Source of the DNA: Planctomycetota bacterium
GTDB lineage: Bacteria > Planctomycetota > Phycisphaerae > UBA1845 > UTPLA1
DNA length: 64,000 bases
Direction of reading: 5' to 3'
Assembly: GCA_015654675.1 (NCBI GenBank)
Contig: JAATGM010000004.1
Span: 22,624 to 86,623 of the forward strand
Shown here: piece after piece, positions 49,052 through 59,155 of the stretch
Layout: every line of letters begins with the position of its first letter
Position numbering within the stretch: the first letter of the stretch is position 1
The notes under the pieces: model-generated
What the model saw: only the letters and a program-made list of their open reading frames with translations
What the model was told of the DNA's origin: nothing
The model's database searches: none
Made by a program: the position numbers and the translations under genes

Positions 49052-50236
49052 TCACATCGCCCATTCGTAATCTATCTGCTCGAACGGCCGCGGCGCGAGC
49101 GACCTCGGCCGCCGCCGCGCCACCGAGCATACCAACCCCAGCGCGATGTAATTCGCAATCAGACTGCTCCCACCGAAGCTCACGAACGGCAGCGTCATGC
49201 CCGTGATCGGCATCCACCCTGTCGTCATCCCGATATTCACAATGGTCTGCCCGAAGATCATCGCGGCCACTCCGACCGCGACCAGCCGACCCACCGGATC
49301 ATGCGTCGATGATGCGATCACCAGACACGTCCCCACCGCCAGCAAATACAATCCCAAGATCGCCACGCATCCAAGAAACCCCCACTGATGCGCCAGCACG
49401 GCGAAAATGAAATCGTTGTGATCCTCCGGCAGGAGTTTGTGCCGGAAAAACGCCGCCGGCTGTAAACCCGACCCAACGATGCCTCCGCTGCCGATCGCGA
49501 TCTTCGACTGCCGAAGCTGGTACCCCGCCGACATCTGCCACGCTTGATTATCCTCGTTCTGCCGCAACAGCACTTCGATCCGCTGCTTCTGATAGGCCGA
49601 CATGAATGGCGAATTATAAAACGCCGGCGCAATGATCAATCCGGCTCCGATCAGCATCGCCAAATGCTTCAGCTTCGCGCCGGCAGCAAACACCATGGCG
49701 AAAAAGACGGGCAGAAAGAGCAGCGACGTTCCAAGATCGGGTTCGACCAGCACGAGAAGCGTCGGCACGAGTGCCAGCACCGCCGGCAGCGCAAGACCGA
49801 GCAATGACCGCTGGTTCCTCTTGAAGCGCAGATACCATGCCGTGGCGAGCACGCAAACGATCTTGGCGACTTCCGACACCTGCATGTTGATCGGACCGAG
49901 ATCGATCCAGCGATAGGCGTTGCGACGCGGTCGAATCAGCGGCTCAAGCGGCACTTTTTTCGCTACCAGCAGCATGACCAGCAGCACCAGTACGACCGCG
50001 TAAAGCGGATATGACCACTCCGCCAATCGCTGATGGCCCACGAAGAGCACAACGATGAAAGCAATCATCCCTGCTGCCAGATACCCGGTCTGCCGCAGCG
50101 TCGTGACCGGCCCGCTCTCGCTGTTCACCTCGCCGACATAGATCCCCAGAATCCCCAGCCCGCTCAGCGCGATCGCCGCCAACAGCAGCACCCAGCCGCT
50201 GCCCGAGAGCCACTGCTCGCGCTCCTTATAGATCAC
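49052..50236 (-). CDS. rodA: Rod-shape peptidoglycan polymerase RodA
   Basis: A SEDS-family glycosyltransferase of 394 residues that polymerises lipid II during side-wall growth, with PBP2 as its partner. About ten membrane helices are visible. Family motifs include RRNAYRWIDLGPINMQVSEVAKI, LVLVEPDLGTSLLFLPV with the catalytic-loop aspartate, IAIGSGGIVGSGL, LLPEDHNDFIFAVLAHQWGFLG and the C-terminal PITGMTLPFVSFGGSSLIANY. It starts 12 bases after mrdA and forms the end of mreD-mrdA-rodA. Confidence 0.95.
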   Translation of the reverse strand: MIYKEREQWLSGSGWVLLLAAIALSGLGILGIYVGEVNSESGPVTTLRQTGYLAAGMIAFIVVLFVGHQRLAEWSYPLYAVVLVLLVMLLVAKKVPLEPLIRPRRNAYRWIDLGPINMQVSEVAKIVCVLATAWYLRFKRNQRSLLGLALPAVLALVPTLLVLVEPDLGTSLLFLPVFFAMVFAAGAKLKHLAMLIGAGLIIAPAFYNSPFMSAYQKQRIEVLLRQNEDNQAWQMSAGYQLRQSKIAIGSGGIVGSGLQPAAFFRHKLLPEDHNDFIFAVLAHQWGFLGCVAILGLYLLAVGTCLVIASSTHDPVGRLVAVGVAAMIFGQTIVNIGMTTGWMPITGMTLPFVSFGGSSLIANYIALGLVCSVARRRPRSLAPRPFEQIDYEWAM

Positions 50237-50248
50237 GAGCCCGCTCCA

Positions 50249-52441
50249 TCATTCAAGGTCCTGCGCGGGCTCGGAAACCGGCCGCCGCGCCCGCCCCTCC
50301 AGCGCCGCATCGCGCGGTAGATATCCCCCGGGACTATCCATCAACAATTCCCATACCCGCCGCCCCACCGGAGCCGCCACCTTGCCGCCGCTGCCGCCAT
50401 ATTCGATCACCAGCGCTACGGCGATCCGCGGATCCTCGCGCGGCGCGAATCCCGCGAACCATGCGTGCGTTCGATCCTTGCCGCGACCCGTCTCCACCGG
50501 CGGCCAGCGCTCGGCGACTCGCCGCGACCGAAGTTCCCATGTCTGCCCCGGATCGAGCCGCGCCTGCGCCTCCTCTGGTGTCCGCGCGATCACCTCTTCG
50601 GTCCGTCCGTCGCGTGCCTCATAGGTGTACTTCCATTCCGATACTCGCGACACGGCCTGGGCCGATCCCGTCTTCCCGCAAACGACCATGTCATCCATTC
50701 GGGCCCCCTCATACGCCGTCCCGCCCGCGACATTCACGCATCGATAAAGCCCCTCGCGCACCAGCGCCAGGTCCGCGGCGCTCACTCCCGGCAAAGCAAA
50801 CGCCGGCCGCGCCCGCCCGTCATCCCGAACAAGCGTCGGATCGCGATACACCCCGCTCGCCAGCGTCGCGTACAAATTGGCCGCTTGTAACGGCGTCACC
50901 TGAATCTCGCCCTGCCCCAGCGCGTAATTACGCCCGTCCGTCACCTGAAAGCCACTTCCGCGGCGCGACTTCAATTCCGCATCCGTCGGCATATAGCCGC
51001 GTCGCTCCTCCACCAGCGAAATGCCGTCCGTGCCTCCGCCCGGCCCGCGCAAAACTAATCGATAGAAGTCCATCAACCGATCCGCCCCGACGCGCTGACC
51101 CAACGTATAGAAGTAAATATTGCAGCTGTGTTGAATTGCCTCGACCGCGTTCATCGGCCCATGCGGCGGCATCTCGCGCCACTGCGTCCAGCAGAACCAT
51201 GCATCCACGTTGTCAAACAACCGCCCCCGGCACTCCACTTTTGCCGCCGGATTGATGACTCCACTCGAAATCCCCGCCAGCAGCGCCAGCGGCTTCAGAA
51301 TTGATCCCGGCGGATACTCCTCTGAAACCGCTCGAAACAACAGCGGTCGCCCGCGTGTATCGTCGCGCAAGGTGTTGTACTTCTCGTTGTACGCGCCCGG
51401 CTCGAAACCCGGCACGCTTGCCAGCGCGAGCACTTCGCGCGTCCGAACGTCGATTACCGCACACGAAGCCCCGGTCGAAGGCGGATGCGCCGTGACCGCC
51501 TGCGACAGAATCTCTGATAGCTGCTTCTGGAGCGCCAAGTCGATAGTCAGCCGGATGTCGCGTCCGTCGCGCGCATCCGTCTGCTGCAGCACGCGCCCAT
51601 CAAGATCCTTCTGCCGCATGCCCCGCTCGCCGCGCAACATCTGTTCCGCCGCGCGCTCTACGCCGCTTACGCCCACTGGCTCGCCCGGAAGATAGCGGCG
51701 CCGCTCATCGTCGCGAACCGGGTCCTGCTCCATCTGTTTCGCCGAGACCTCGCCCATCCGCCCGATCAGATGGCACACTGGCGAAATGTCCCGCGCCTCG
51801 CGCCGCACGGACGGCTCGATTCGCAACAGCCCGGCCTCATCCACCTGCATATCGATCGCCGCGCGAACTTGCGGCGACACATCCCGCAACACCGAGTGCC
51901 GCATCTGGTCCTCGGCCAGTCGCACATCCTCGGGCGGCTCGTCGAATCCGCGATTCGCCCGCGCACGCCAAAGATAAGTCCGCAGCGCTTCAACTCGCCG
52001 GCAGATCTCGTCTCGCCGCGCCCGAAGCTCTGCAGTCGGCACGCCGCTCGCCCGGCTCAACTGCACCCACATGGCCGCAATTCGCTCACGCACCAACTCC
52101 CGGCTGCGCCGAGTCGCCTCCGCCGCCGGCAGGTCGCGCAGCGCCGGCTCGCGTCGGACACGACGAGCCAGGACATTCAGATAGTCAGGGTCCATGCTGA
52201 GCACGCCGTAGTGGATCGTGACGTCGTATGCAGGCTCGTCGCTGACCAGCAGAATTCCATTGCGGTCGAGAATTCGGCCGCGCAGTGGAAAGAGCGTCTC
52301 GGGTGGCCGCTCGAGGGCCGACTCGGACATCGACCTGAAGTAGACGCCTTGTAAGACCTGCAGTTGAAAAAGTCGCGCAATCAGGCCGACGGCGCAGATA
52401 ACCGCGCACCAAAGCAGGATGACCAGCCGTCGCTCAAACAT
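50249..52441 (-). CDS. mrdA: Penicillin-binding protein 2 (elongasome transpeptidase)
   Basis: A 730-residue class B PBP that cross-links peptidoglycan with RodA. An N-terminal anchor (VILLWCAVICAVGLIARLFQLQVL) is followed by the pedestal motif RGRILDRNGILL. The transpeptidase domain has the active-site serine in PPGSILKPL, the SxN motif in QHSCNIYFYTLG and the third motif in VVCGKTGSAQA. An insertion of roughly 80 residues rich in Arg and Glu (about residues 105-185) makes it longer than most PBP2s. The C-terminus is basic. It lies between mreD and rodA. Confidence 0.95.
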   Translation of the reverse strand: MFERRLVILLWCAVICAVGLIARLFQLQVLQGVYFRSMSESALERPPETLFPLRGRILDRNGILLVSDEPAYDVTIHYGVLSMDPDYLNVLARRVRREPALRDLPAAEATRRSRELVRERIAAMWVQLSRASGVPTAELRARRDEICRRVEALRTYLWRARANRGFDEPPEDVRLAEDQMRHSVLRDVSPQVRAAIDMQVDEAGLLRIEPSVRREARDISPVCHLIGRMGEVSAKQMEQDPVRDDERRRYLPGEPVGVSGVERAAEQMLRGERGMRQKDLDGRVLQQTDARDGRDIRLTIDLALQKQLSEILSQAVTAHPPSTGASCAVIDVRTREVLALASVPGFEPGAYNEKYNTLRDDTRGRPLLFRAVSEEYPPGSILKPLALLAGISSGVINPAAKVECRGRLFDNVDAWFCWTQWREMPPHGPMNAVEAIQHSCNIYFYTLGQRVGADRLMDFYRLVLRGPGGGTDGISLVEERRGYMPTDAELKSRRGSGFQVTDGRNYALGQGEIQVTPLQAANLYATLASGVYRDPTLVRDDGRARPAFALPGVSAADLALVREGLYRCVNVAGGTAYEGARMDDMVVCGKTGSAQAVSRVSEWKYTYEARDGRTEEVIARTPEEAQARLDPGQTWELRSRRVAERWPPVETGRGKDRTHAWFAGFAPREDPRIAVALVIEYGGSGGKVAAPVGRRVWELLMDSPGGYLPRDAALEGRARRPVSEPAQDLE

Positions 52442-52475
52442 TGTTCGCTATCTCGCGGCCCATCGGACCGGCCGG

Positions 52476-53006
52476 CTATGACCGGACCCGGTAGGTCCGC
52501 ACCGCATCCAGCCCCAGCAGGGGTCGAGCCCGTTTCAGAGCCCAGTGCACATAAGGTGCCAACACCACGCTGTACGCGGCAGTATACGCCCCAAACATGA
52601 TCCATGTTCCCAGACGCGACCAGGCCCGCAGCGTCCAGCAAAAAAAGGCCGCTTCCAACGTCTGGGCGACGACGATCCACCCCACGACGACAAACACATA
52701 GGTCAGCAAGTGCTCGCGAAACACCAACTCGCGAAGTTGAATGGTCGCCAGCGCCGCGAACCCGAAGATCAGCGCATGCAGGCCGACCGTTGAACGCTCG
52801 TGGAAGCTCAGGCCGCAAAGATCGCTTGCAAAGCCGATGATCCAGCAGGCAAGCAGCGCGTCGCTCTTTCGAGCCGACAGCGCGTAGAACACCGCGACAA
52901 AGACCAGAAGATCGGGTCGCACCTGCTGCACGGCAATGAGTGGCATCAGCGTGGTCTGCAGGACGCAGGCGGCGTAAGTCAGAATGGCCAGGGCGATCCA
53001 ATGCAT
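52476..53006 (-). CDS. mreD: Rod-shape-determining protein MreD
   Basis: A 176-residue polytopic membrane protein of the elongasome. Five to six helices are visible. The start LAILTYAACVLQTTLMPLIAVQQVRPDLLVFVAVFYAL and the loop ACWIIGFASDLCGLS match MreD. The position directly before mrdA and rodA supports the call. mreB and mreC are not in this window; the upstream gene is the lnt fusion instead. Confidence 0.85.
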   Translation of the reverse strand: MHWIALAILTYAACVLQTTLMPLIAVQQVRPDLLVFVAVFYALSARKSDALLACWIIGFASDLCGLSFHERSTVGLHALIFGFAALATIQLRELVFREHLLTYVFVVVGWIVVAQTLEAAFFCWTLRAWSRLGTWIMFGAYTAAYSVVLAPYVHWALKRARPLLGLDAVRTYRVRS

Positions 53007-53073
53007 GATGTCGATCGATTGCCGCCGATGTTGGCGGCTGGCCCGAGCCGGTCCGACTCAGTCGATTGCTCGC

Positions 53074-56000
53074 CTACTTCCGCGGTACCGCTGAGGCGGC
53101 TGGAGCGTCGAGGGCCTTATCGGTTCCCGATCGGCCAATCCCCAGGACCGCACGGGCAGCCGCGATCCGCACAGTCATCGGTTCCGTTTCGTCGTCCATT
53201 GCCTTTCCAAGCGGCTCCAGCGCGCGGCGATCTCCGATGGCCTCCAAGGCCGTGGCCGCGAGTGTTTTCATCCGCATTTCCTGTTGAGCCGGCGGATCGT
53301 CGCGATTGGCCTTCTCTGCCGGGGCCTTGTACGAGAGCATTTCCATCGCGAACGCGTAGCCGTCCGCCTTGCCGAGTTTGCCCAGTCCACACGCCGAGGC
53401 CAGACGCACCTCATCATACGGCCCTTCCTTCAGGCGATACTCGAAGAGCTCTTCGGCGGCTTCGGTCCGCGTAATTGCCAACGCCATGATCGCGTCGACC
53501 ATCTTCGGGCCGCTTCCACTATGCGCCTCAAAAATCAATCCACGCGTGGACTTCTTGTCTCCCAGTTGCGACATCGACTTGACGCACTGCAGCCGCACCA
53601 TTTCGGATTTGTCTTTTTGCTCGACGCTCAGCACCTTGATTGCCTTTGGGTCGCCCAGCAAACCGATGATCATGGCCGCGTTCGCCCGCACCTGCTGGTC
53701 CGGATCGCTGAAGAGCAGCGAGGACAATTCGGTGGTCCGGCTCGTGTCGCCCGCGCGGTGCATCGCGAAAATCGCGGCGATGCGGACGATGCGATCATTA
53801 TCCTCAGCACACGAGCGATAAATCTCGATCGACTCGCGATCGCGCATCGTCCCCAAAGCCAACAGCGCGGCAAATCGAACGGCAGGCGATTCGTCTTTCA
53901 GACAGGCCCGAATCCGCGCTCGCCCCTGGTCGGGAGCGGTCTCCTGCAACGCCTCAATCGCGTGCATGGCCGCGAGCGGCGATGGATCAGCCGTCGTGTC
54001 GAGCAGGAAATGGGTTGCTCGTTGCTCGAGGCGGCCGCGCTCACTGGGCAGCGGCTCTCTCCAGCCGGTGTTCTCGCAGCCGACGTTCAACATGAGTGCA
54101 AACATGAGCACAGGAACGACTGTCGCTCGTCCAGCCGCCGCGAGACCCCTCCCGGATCGGCGAACTCGGTGCAGAAGCCAATCAAGCAGCATCGCGGCCG
54201 TCAGAAACGTGCAGCCGGTTGTGAACCAATCGCCCCAGCGCGAGTAAAGCGTGTGTCGCTCGTCGGTTCGTACGCGCGCCACGCGGAATCCTGGGGCCGT
54301 CCAGGGCTTCGACTTCCAGCGATCGACGGTTGCGATGTCGTCGTCGATCTGATCGATCAGTTCGGCTCGATCATCCGACGCGCGCGTCCCCGCTCCGCCC
54401 GCCATCGACTCAGCCAGCATTTCAGAAAGTCGATTCCCCATGAAAAGGAACTCCTCTCCGATCACCCCTAGAGACTGTTGAAGCCGCGGCATCTCGCTGA
54501 AGCAGGTCACGATCGCATTGTTGCTGCTCGGCTCACGCAAGGATTGCTCCGCGTGACCGCGAATCCGGACCAGCACGTCCCGAACTGCCGCAAGTTTGGC
54601 TACCTTTTCGGGCGGAAGCTCGACCCGATCGTGGACTCGGCCGGACGGATCGATCATCGCACTGGCCCCGGTATTGACCGATCGCGCCAGCCCCACGCGA
54701 TTCTCAACGGCCCGGAACACCGACGCCGCCAGATGCATTTCCAGTTCGCTCGAATGATTGAACCAGCCGTCGTTACTGATGTTAAGTACCAAGTCGACCT
54801 CCTTGCCGCTTCCCAACCCATGCGAGCCGGGGTCACGCGTCTCCGCGAACCCCCGCACGATATACGGCTCCGTGTCTTCATAACAGATGGGCGCCGCCGC
54901 GCGATACCGCCGGCCGCCCATGGACGGGGCGTTGAAATCGAACGCTCGAAGAGCATCGCCGAACGAAAGTGAGTATTCGAGTCCGCTCGCCCCCCAGGGC
55001 GTGATCGCATTCAGCCAGCGATAAACCGTGTGAAGGCGGCCGTTGCGAAACGGGACAAACTCGCCGAAGAGCACCAGGTGATTCTTGTCGTATCGCTGCG
55101 CAGGAGCGCCGGGCTGCGGCGGAAACAGATAGGCGGAATTGTATCTTTCGGCGCGCGGCGGAATGTCCGTCGGCTTTCCTTCAATGCTTGCCGATCCGGT
55201 GACGATCGCGACGCCGCTTTCGCGCCCCACCTTGCGCAGCTCATCCAGCGTGCGGCGGCACCAGACACGGTAGGTCTCGAGTTGCGCCGCGGCATAGTTT
55301 GGAAAACACTTTTCACGAATGACGTTCATAGCCGCCGGACTGGCGTTCATGAACTCGTCATTGAAATATCCGGGCCACGCGGTTTCGGGCAGAACAATCA
55401 GGTCAGGCCGCTGCGCCGCCGCCTGTCGCACGAGACTCATGTATGTCTCGAAAGTCACTTCATGCGAAGTGCGACTCGAACGTTCGCGATCGACATAGCT
55501 TGGCAGGTCGTGCTGGATGATGGCAATGAGTGGCCCGACCGGAGAGGGCGGTGCGCCCGGTTCCGAAGGCGAAGTGGATGGATGCGAACTCGCAGAATCG
55601 CCGCGATCGTCGGCCCGTGACATCGCCCCGTAGATCAGGGTCATCGTCACGACCACCAGCGTTGCCAGCGAACCGATGGGTAGGCGCGTCGTCCGCTCGG
55701 GCTGATCTCGGCGCCAGATGAGAATGGGTTGAATCAGCAGATCGGTCAGCCAGCCGTTAATCATGACGACAACGAAGCTGACACCGTAGGCCCCGATCAG
55801 ATCGCTGATTTGGATCATCGACAGCACGCGATACTGCGTGTGAGCCATCAGGCACCACGGAAAGCCCGCCAGACTCTGCGAACGAACGAACTCCCCGGCC
55901 GTCCAGACGATCGGCAGCGCGATGGCCAGTGAGACGCCATGTCGCCGGAACATATGCCGTACCGGCCACGCCACCAGCGGAAATGTCGCGCCGAAGAAAA

Positions 56001-56394
56001 CGCACAGCGCAAGGTACCCCGGCAGCGTGACAGGCGCGAGCCATCGCACATTGACGGCGAAAAATGAAACCCCAAGCAGATAGCTCGCGACGTAGACCCA
56101 ACGCGGACGTTCGGTGGTGCAGACGCAGACAGCCCACGGCACCAGCGCGACATACGCCAATGGCCACCACCCGAGTGGCGGAAATATCATCGAGCAGAGG
56201 GCCAGCGACAGCCCCGTCAGGATAGCGACCGGCATCCGGGATTCGATCTGGAACTGTCCGCCAATCAACCTTGCCGGCGCGCGATACCGCTCACCGCCCC
56301 CCCGCCCAATCTTGCCCGACGGAGAATCGCTTGGGATCGCCATAGCGCCCGGCCGCAATGGACCTGATGCCGAAGCCGGTGCGGCCTCCTTCAT
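53074..56394 (-). CDS. lnt: Apolipoprotein N-acyltransferase fused to a HEAT-repeat domain
   Basis: A ~1106-residue protein in one open frame. After a polar N-terminal extension, about eight membrane helices (from PVAILTGLSLALCSMIFPP) lead to the nitrilase-like domain. It has the catalytic glutamate in IVLPETAWPGYF, the lysine in YDKNHLVLFGEFVPF and the cysteine in APICYEDTEP, followed by NISNDGWF and ENRVGLARSVNTGAS. Lnt would normally end after the last helix (TFLTAAMLLDWLLHRV). Here the frame continues with VVPVLMFALMLNVGC, which looks like a lipoprotein signal with lipobox (cysteine codon 54078-54076), and about 330 residues of HEAT-like repeats (ALLALGTMRDRESIEIYRSC, NAAMIIGLLGDPKAIKVL, KMVDAIMALAITRTEAAEELF). 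No stop or start codon with a ribosome-binding site separates the halves. Start codon uncertain (56394 or 56235). Confidence 0.85.
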   Translation of the reverse strand: MKEAAPASASGPLRPGAMAIPSDSPSGKIGRGGGERYRAPARLIGGQFQIESRMPVAILTGLSLALCSMIFPPLGWWPLAYVALVPWAVCVCTTERPRWVYVASYLLGVSFFAVNVRWLAPVTLPGYLALCVFFGATFPLVAWPVRHMFRRHGVSLAIALPIVWTAGEFVRSQSLAGFPWCLMAHTQYRVLSMIQISDLIGAYGVSFVVVMINGWLTDLLIQPILIWRRDQPERTTRLPIGSLATLVVVTMTLIYGAMSRADDRGDSASSHPSTSPSEPGAPPSPVGPLIAIIQHDLPSYVDRERSSRTSHEVTFETYMSLVRQAAAQRPDLIVLPETAWPGYFNDEFMNASPAAMNVIREKCFPNYAAAQLETYRVWCRRTLDELRKVGRESGVAIVTGSASIEGKPTDIPPRAERYNSAYLFPPQPGAPAQRYDKNHLVLFGEFVPFRNGRLHTVYRWLNAITPWGASGLEYSLSFGDALRAFDFNAPSMGGRRYRAAAPICYEDTEPYIVRGFAETRDPGSHGLGSGKEVDLVLNISNDGWFNHSSELEMHLAASVFRAVENRVGLARSVNTGASAMIDPSGRVHDRVELPPEKVAKLAAVRDVLVRIRGHAEQSLREPSSNNAIVTCFSEMPRLQQSLGVIGEEFLFMGNRLSEMLAESMAGGAGTRASDDRAELIDQIDDDIATVDRWKSKPWTAPGFRVARVRTDERHTLYSRWGDWFTTGCTFLTAAMLLDWLLHRVRRSGRGLAAAGRATVVPVLMFALMLNVGCENTGWREPLPSERGRLEQRATHFLLDTTADPSPLAAMHAIEALQETAPDQGRARIRACLKDESPAVRFAALLALGTMRDRESIEIYRSCAEDNDRIVRIAAIFAMHRAGDTSRTTELSSLLFSDPDQQVRANAAMIIGLLGDPKAIKVLSVEQKDKSEMVRLQCVKSMSQLGDKKSTRGLIFEAHSGSGPKMVDAIMALAITRTEAAEELFEYRLKEGPYDEVRLASACGLGKLGKADGYAFAMEMLSYKAPAEKANRDDPPAQQEMRMKTLAATALEAIGDRRALEPLGKAMDDETEPMTVRIAAARAVLGIGRSGTDKALDAPAASAVPRK

Positions 56395-56488
56395 TACGCC
56401 GCCGCCCAAGTCGCAAGGTTCACGGCGACAGACGTAACACTCGCAGATGTCGCTTTGAAGTACATCTCAAAATAACCCTCCGTGGTCT

Positions 56489-57742
56489 TCATGCCGTCCA
56501 ATCATCCAGCAATCCCGGCATCGGGACCGCCGAAGCCCAATCACCGGAGTTGATCGCCAGGTCGCCATGCGGCTGATGCACATAGCCGTTCGCCGCACCC
56601 GGACCGAACGGATCGCTCGAACCATGCCATGCGGCCAACCGCGCTGTCGGCTCGCCATCCTGAAGCCCTATCATCGCCGGAAGGAACGCCGGCCGCGAAT
56701 CGCCGCTCGCCTCGATCGCATCGGACAGTCGAACTCGAATCATCGGCGGCGAGCTTCGGCCAAATCCGTTCAGCCCCTCAATTACCATCCGCCCGAATAG
56801 CAAAAAGCACACCGCACAGCTCACCGGATTGCCCGGCAAGCCCAACACGTGCTGTCCCGCCGGCCCGATGCCGTATGCGGTGGGCTTTCCGGGTCGTAGG
56901 TTAATCCCGTGAAAAGCCCATCGAACGCCCAGCCCCTCTGCCACGCCCGGGACAAGATCGCGCGTGCCCATCGACATCCCGCCAACCGCCACGGCCAGCC
57001 CACCCTCGGCTCCGGCCAACGCGTCAGCAAGCTTTTCGCGCAGGTCCGCCTCGGTATCGCGCGCCACCGCCGATCGAACTACCGTCGCCCCACACTCTCG
57101 CGCCAGCGCGGCCAGCATCGGACCGTTGCTGTCGACAATCTGTCCGGGTTTTGCCGACCCACCCAGTGGAATCAACTCATCTCCGGTGACGACGATAGCC
57201 ACGCGCGGCTGACGATAGGCGCCTATGCTCGTCACACCCGCGGTAGACAGCGCCGCCAGTTGCGCTGAACGGATCCGAATCGGAGCGGCCAAAATCTTCT
57301 GACTCGCCTTCCGAATCGATCCGCGCCTTGAAATGCATTTTCCGGCCTTCACCGCCCTCCCAACCTGCACACACCCGTTCGCGGCCGGCGATGTCGCCTC
57401 GACCGGCACAACCGCATCAGCGCCTGGCGGCAATGGCGCCCCGGTGTTAATCCGCATCGCCTCCCCGTCGCCCACCCGCACGTCACTCGCGTATCCCGCG
57501 AGCGCCTCGCCCACCACCGCAAGGGTGCACGGCGCACTCGCGACCGACGCTGCCCGCACCGCGTAGCCGTCCATCATTGCCTTGTCGAACGCCGGATAAT
57601 CCCCCGATGCCAGGACCGGCTCAGCAAGCACGCGCCCATGCGCTTCTGCAACCGACACCCGCTCCACCGGCCCCGGCCGCGTGGCTCTACTGATGTGCTC
57701 CCAAGCCGTTTGCAGCGAAATCAGCGACTGAACCGTGTTTTC
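56489..57742 (-). CDS. moeA: Molybdopterin molybdenumtransferase MoeA
   Basis: A 417-residue enzyme inserting molybdenum into adenylylated molybdopterin. Family motifs: DYPAFDKAMMDGYAVRA, RINTGAPLPPGADAVVPVE, VAIVVTGDELIPLGG, GQIVDSNGPMLAAL, AVGGMSMGTRDLV (the GGxSxGxxD loop) and HVLGLPGNPVSCAVCFLLF. The GTG at 57742 is preferred because the frame before it (from a TTG at 57784) overlaps the upstream gene and has no homology. Other molybdenum-cofactor genes are absent from the window; it lies between two envelope-related genes. Confidence 0.92.
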   Translation of the reverse strand, partial: ENTVQSLISLQTAWEHISRATRPGPVERVSVAEAHGRVLAEPVLASGDYPAFDKAMMDGYAVRAASVASAPCTLAVVGEALAGYASDVRVGDGEAMRINTGAPLPPGADAVVPVEATSPAANGCVQVGRAVKAGKCISRRGSIRKASQKILAAPIRIRSAQLAALSTAGVTSIGAYRQPRVAIVVTGDELIPLGGSAKPGQIVDSNGPMLAALARECGATVVRSAVARDTEADLREKLADALAGAEGGLAVAVGGMSMGTRDLVPGVAEGLGVRWAFHGINLRPGKPTAYGIGPAGQHVLGLPGNPVSCAVCFLLFGRMVIEGLNGFGRSSPPMIRVRLSDAIEASGDSRPAFLPAMIGLQDGEPTARLAAWHGSSDPFGPGAANGYVHQPHGDLAINSGDWASAVPMPGLLDDWTA

Positions 57743-57776
57743 CACGCGCGCATTCTCAGAACGCCCCACAGCGCCG

Positions 57777-59021
57777 TCAAGCAACGTTCGGCTCGACCGG
57801 CTGCTCCGATACCTCGTCTCGAATTAGTAGTACGCCGACCGCGAGAGCAAGGATTCCAACGACCACTGACCCTGCCGCCCGGTACACTGGAAAAGCAAAC
57901 GCCACGAGCGAAGCCAGCCAGACCGCCAACGCCATTGAAGCGACAACACGATCGCGTCGTGCTCGATCAGTGACGCTGCGAGACAGACATCGCCCCACGA
58001 GCACCGCCGCGGGAATCATCTCCGCCGCAATCCAATATGAAATGAAGTGTGGATTCGCGAGCAACATCACACACACGAACCCGGTGAAAACGCGTCCACT
58101 CGCCTGCGCCCCTCCTCGCAACGCCGCCCAACAGCACCAGCCGCCGATGCCGCCAATAACGATAAACCATAGCGCGGCCATCGCCGGCGCTGAAAGCGTC
58201 GCCATCTGAACGGTTCCGCCCAGGCCGTCATATGTCACCGGCCGAAGCAATCGCACCAGCGTCGAACTCAGCCCAGAGCGACGAAATGTCTCATCCCCAC
58301 CCGGCCGCGACTCCCAGTCTCGAAAAAACTGCCACGGCGAGCGCGGCCCCGCCGTGTCTGCGCGAAAGTGCCGCCAACCATCACGCTCGTTCGCCGCTCC
58401 AAAAATCAGAAACAACAGCAGCGGCCCGGCCACCAACCACACGGCCGCGGCATTCGCAAGCACGGCCCACTGACGCCGAAGAACGAAATACGGAGCGATA
58501 ACAATCGGCAGCGGTTTTACCAACAGCGGAATCGCCAGCAGCGCACCCGCCGCAGTCCACCGCCGCCGTTCGCCGAACTCGAACGCCGCCATGATGCAGT
58601 ACAAAACCAGAGCCGTGAGCTGCCCGACTGTCAGGTCGGCGACCATCCCTAGCAGACCGGTCGCCAACACAACCAGCGCTCCCGCCACTGTGCGCCCGGC
58701 CGCGACCGGCAACCATCGCCGCGCCGCCCAAACTGCCGTCTGCCAATACATCCAAACGCTCAGCCCCCACCAGACTGCCGCGGCGACGACGCGCGGCGGC
58801 ATCGCCATCAACATGAACAATGGCCGAGTCGTTGGTGGATAGGAGAGTGGCAGATGCGCACCCAACCGCCGCGTATCAATGGCTATCCGCCCGTCCTCCC
58901 GAAATTCCGAAAAGTCCCCCTGCTCGTGCCGAACGCGATGAACCAGCGAGGCAAGCGTCGGCGACAACAAAAGTCCCACAACAAGCAGGCCCAACCAATA
59001 TGCGCGGCTACCGAATCGCAT
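57777..59021 (-). CDS. GT-C fold glycosyltransferase (GT87/DUF2029-like)
   Basis: A 414-residue membrane protein with about ten helices. SPTLASLVHRVRHEQGDFSEFREDGRIAI resembles the first extracytoplasmic loop of the family, in which the acidic DFSEFRE segment is expected to act in catalysis. Later GQLTALVLYCIMAAFEFGERRRWTAAGALLAIPLLVKPLPIVIAPYFVLRR is the typical GT87 pattern. It would transfer sugars from polyprenyl-phosphate donors at the outer face of the membrane. The ATG at 59021 is chosen over 59135. It heads the minus-strand envelope run and is divergent from sucC. Confidence 0.78.
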   Translation of the reverse strand: MRFGSRAYWLGLLVVGLLLSPTLASLVHRVRHEQGDFSEFREDGRIAIDTRRLGAHLPLSYPPTTRPLFMLMAMPPRVVAAAVWWGLSVWMYWQTAVWAARRWLPVAAGRTVAGALVVLATGLLGMVADLTVGQLTALVLYCIMAAFEFGERRRWTAAGALLAIPLLVKPLPIVIAPYFVLRRQWAVLANAAAVWLVAGPLLLFLIFGAANERDGWRHFRADTAGPRSPWQFFRDWESRPGGDETFRRSGLSSTLVRLLRPVTYDGLGGTVQMATLSAPAMAALWFIVIGGIGGWCCWAALRGGAQASGRVFTGFVCVMLLANPHFISYWIAAEMIPAAVLVGRCLSRSVTDRARRDRVVASMALAVWLASLVAFAFPVYRAAGSVVVGILALAVGVLLIRDEVSEQPVEPNVA

Positions 59022-59155
59022 TCGGGCCGATCGTAACCCCGAGAATGAAGAGAGTGGCCGCTGCGTTGCGAAATCAATCGCCTCCCCCGACAATCTTCGA
59101 TTCGCTAGACGGACCGGTCGCATTTCGGCCGCCATCGGCAGGAGTTGGAGCAGCG

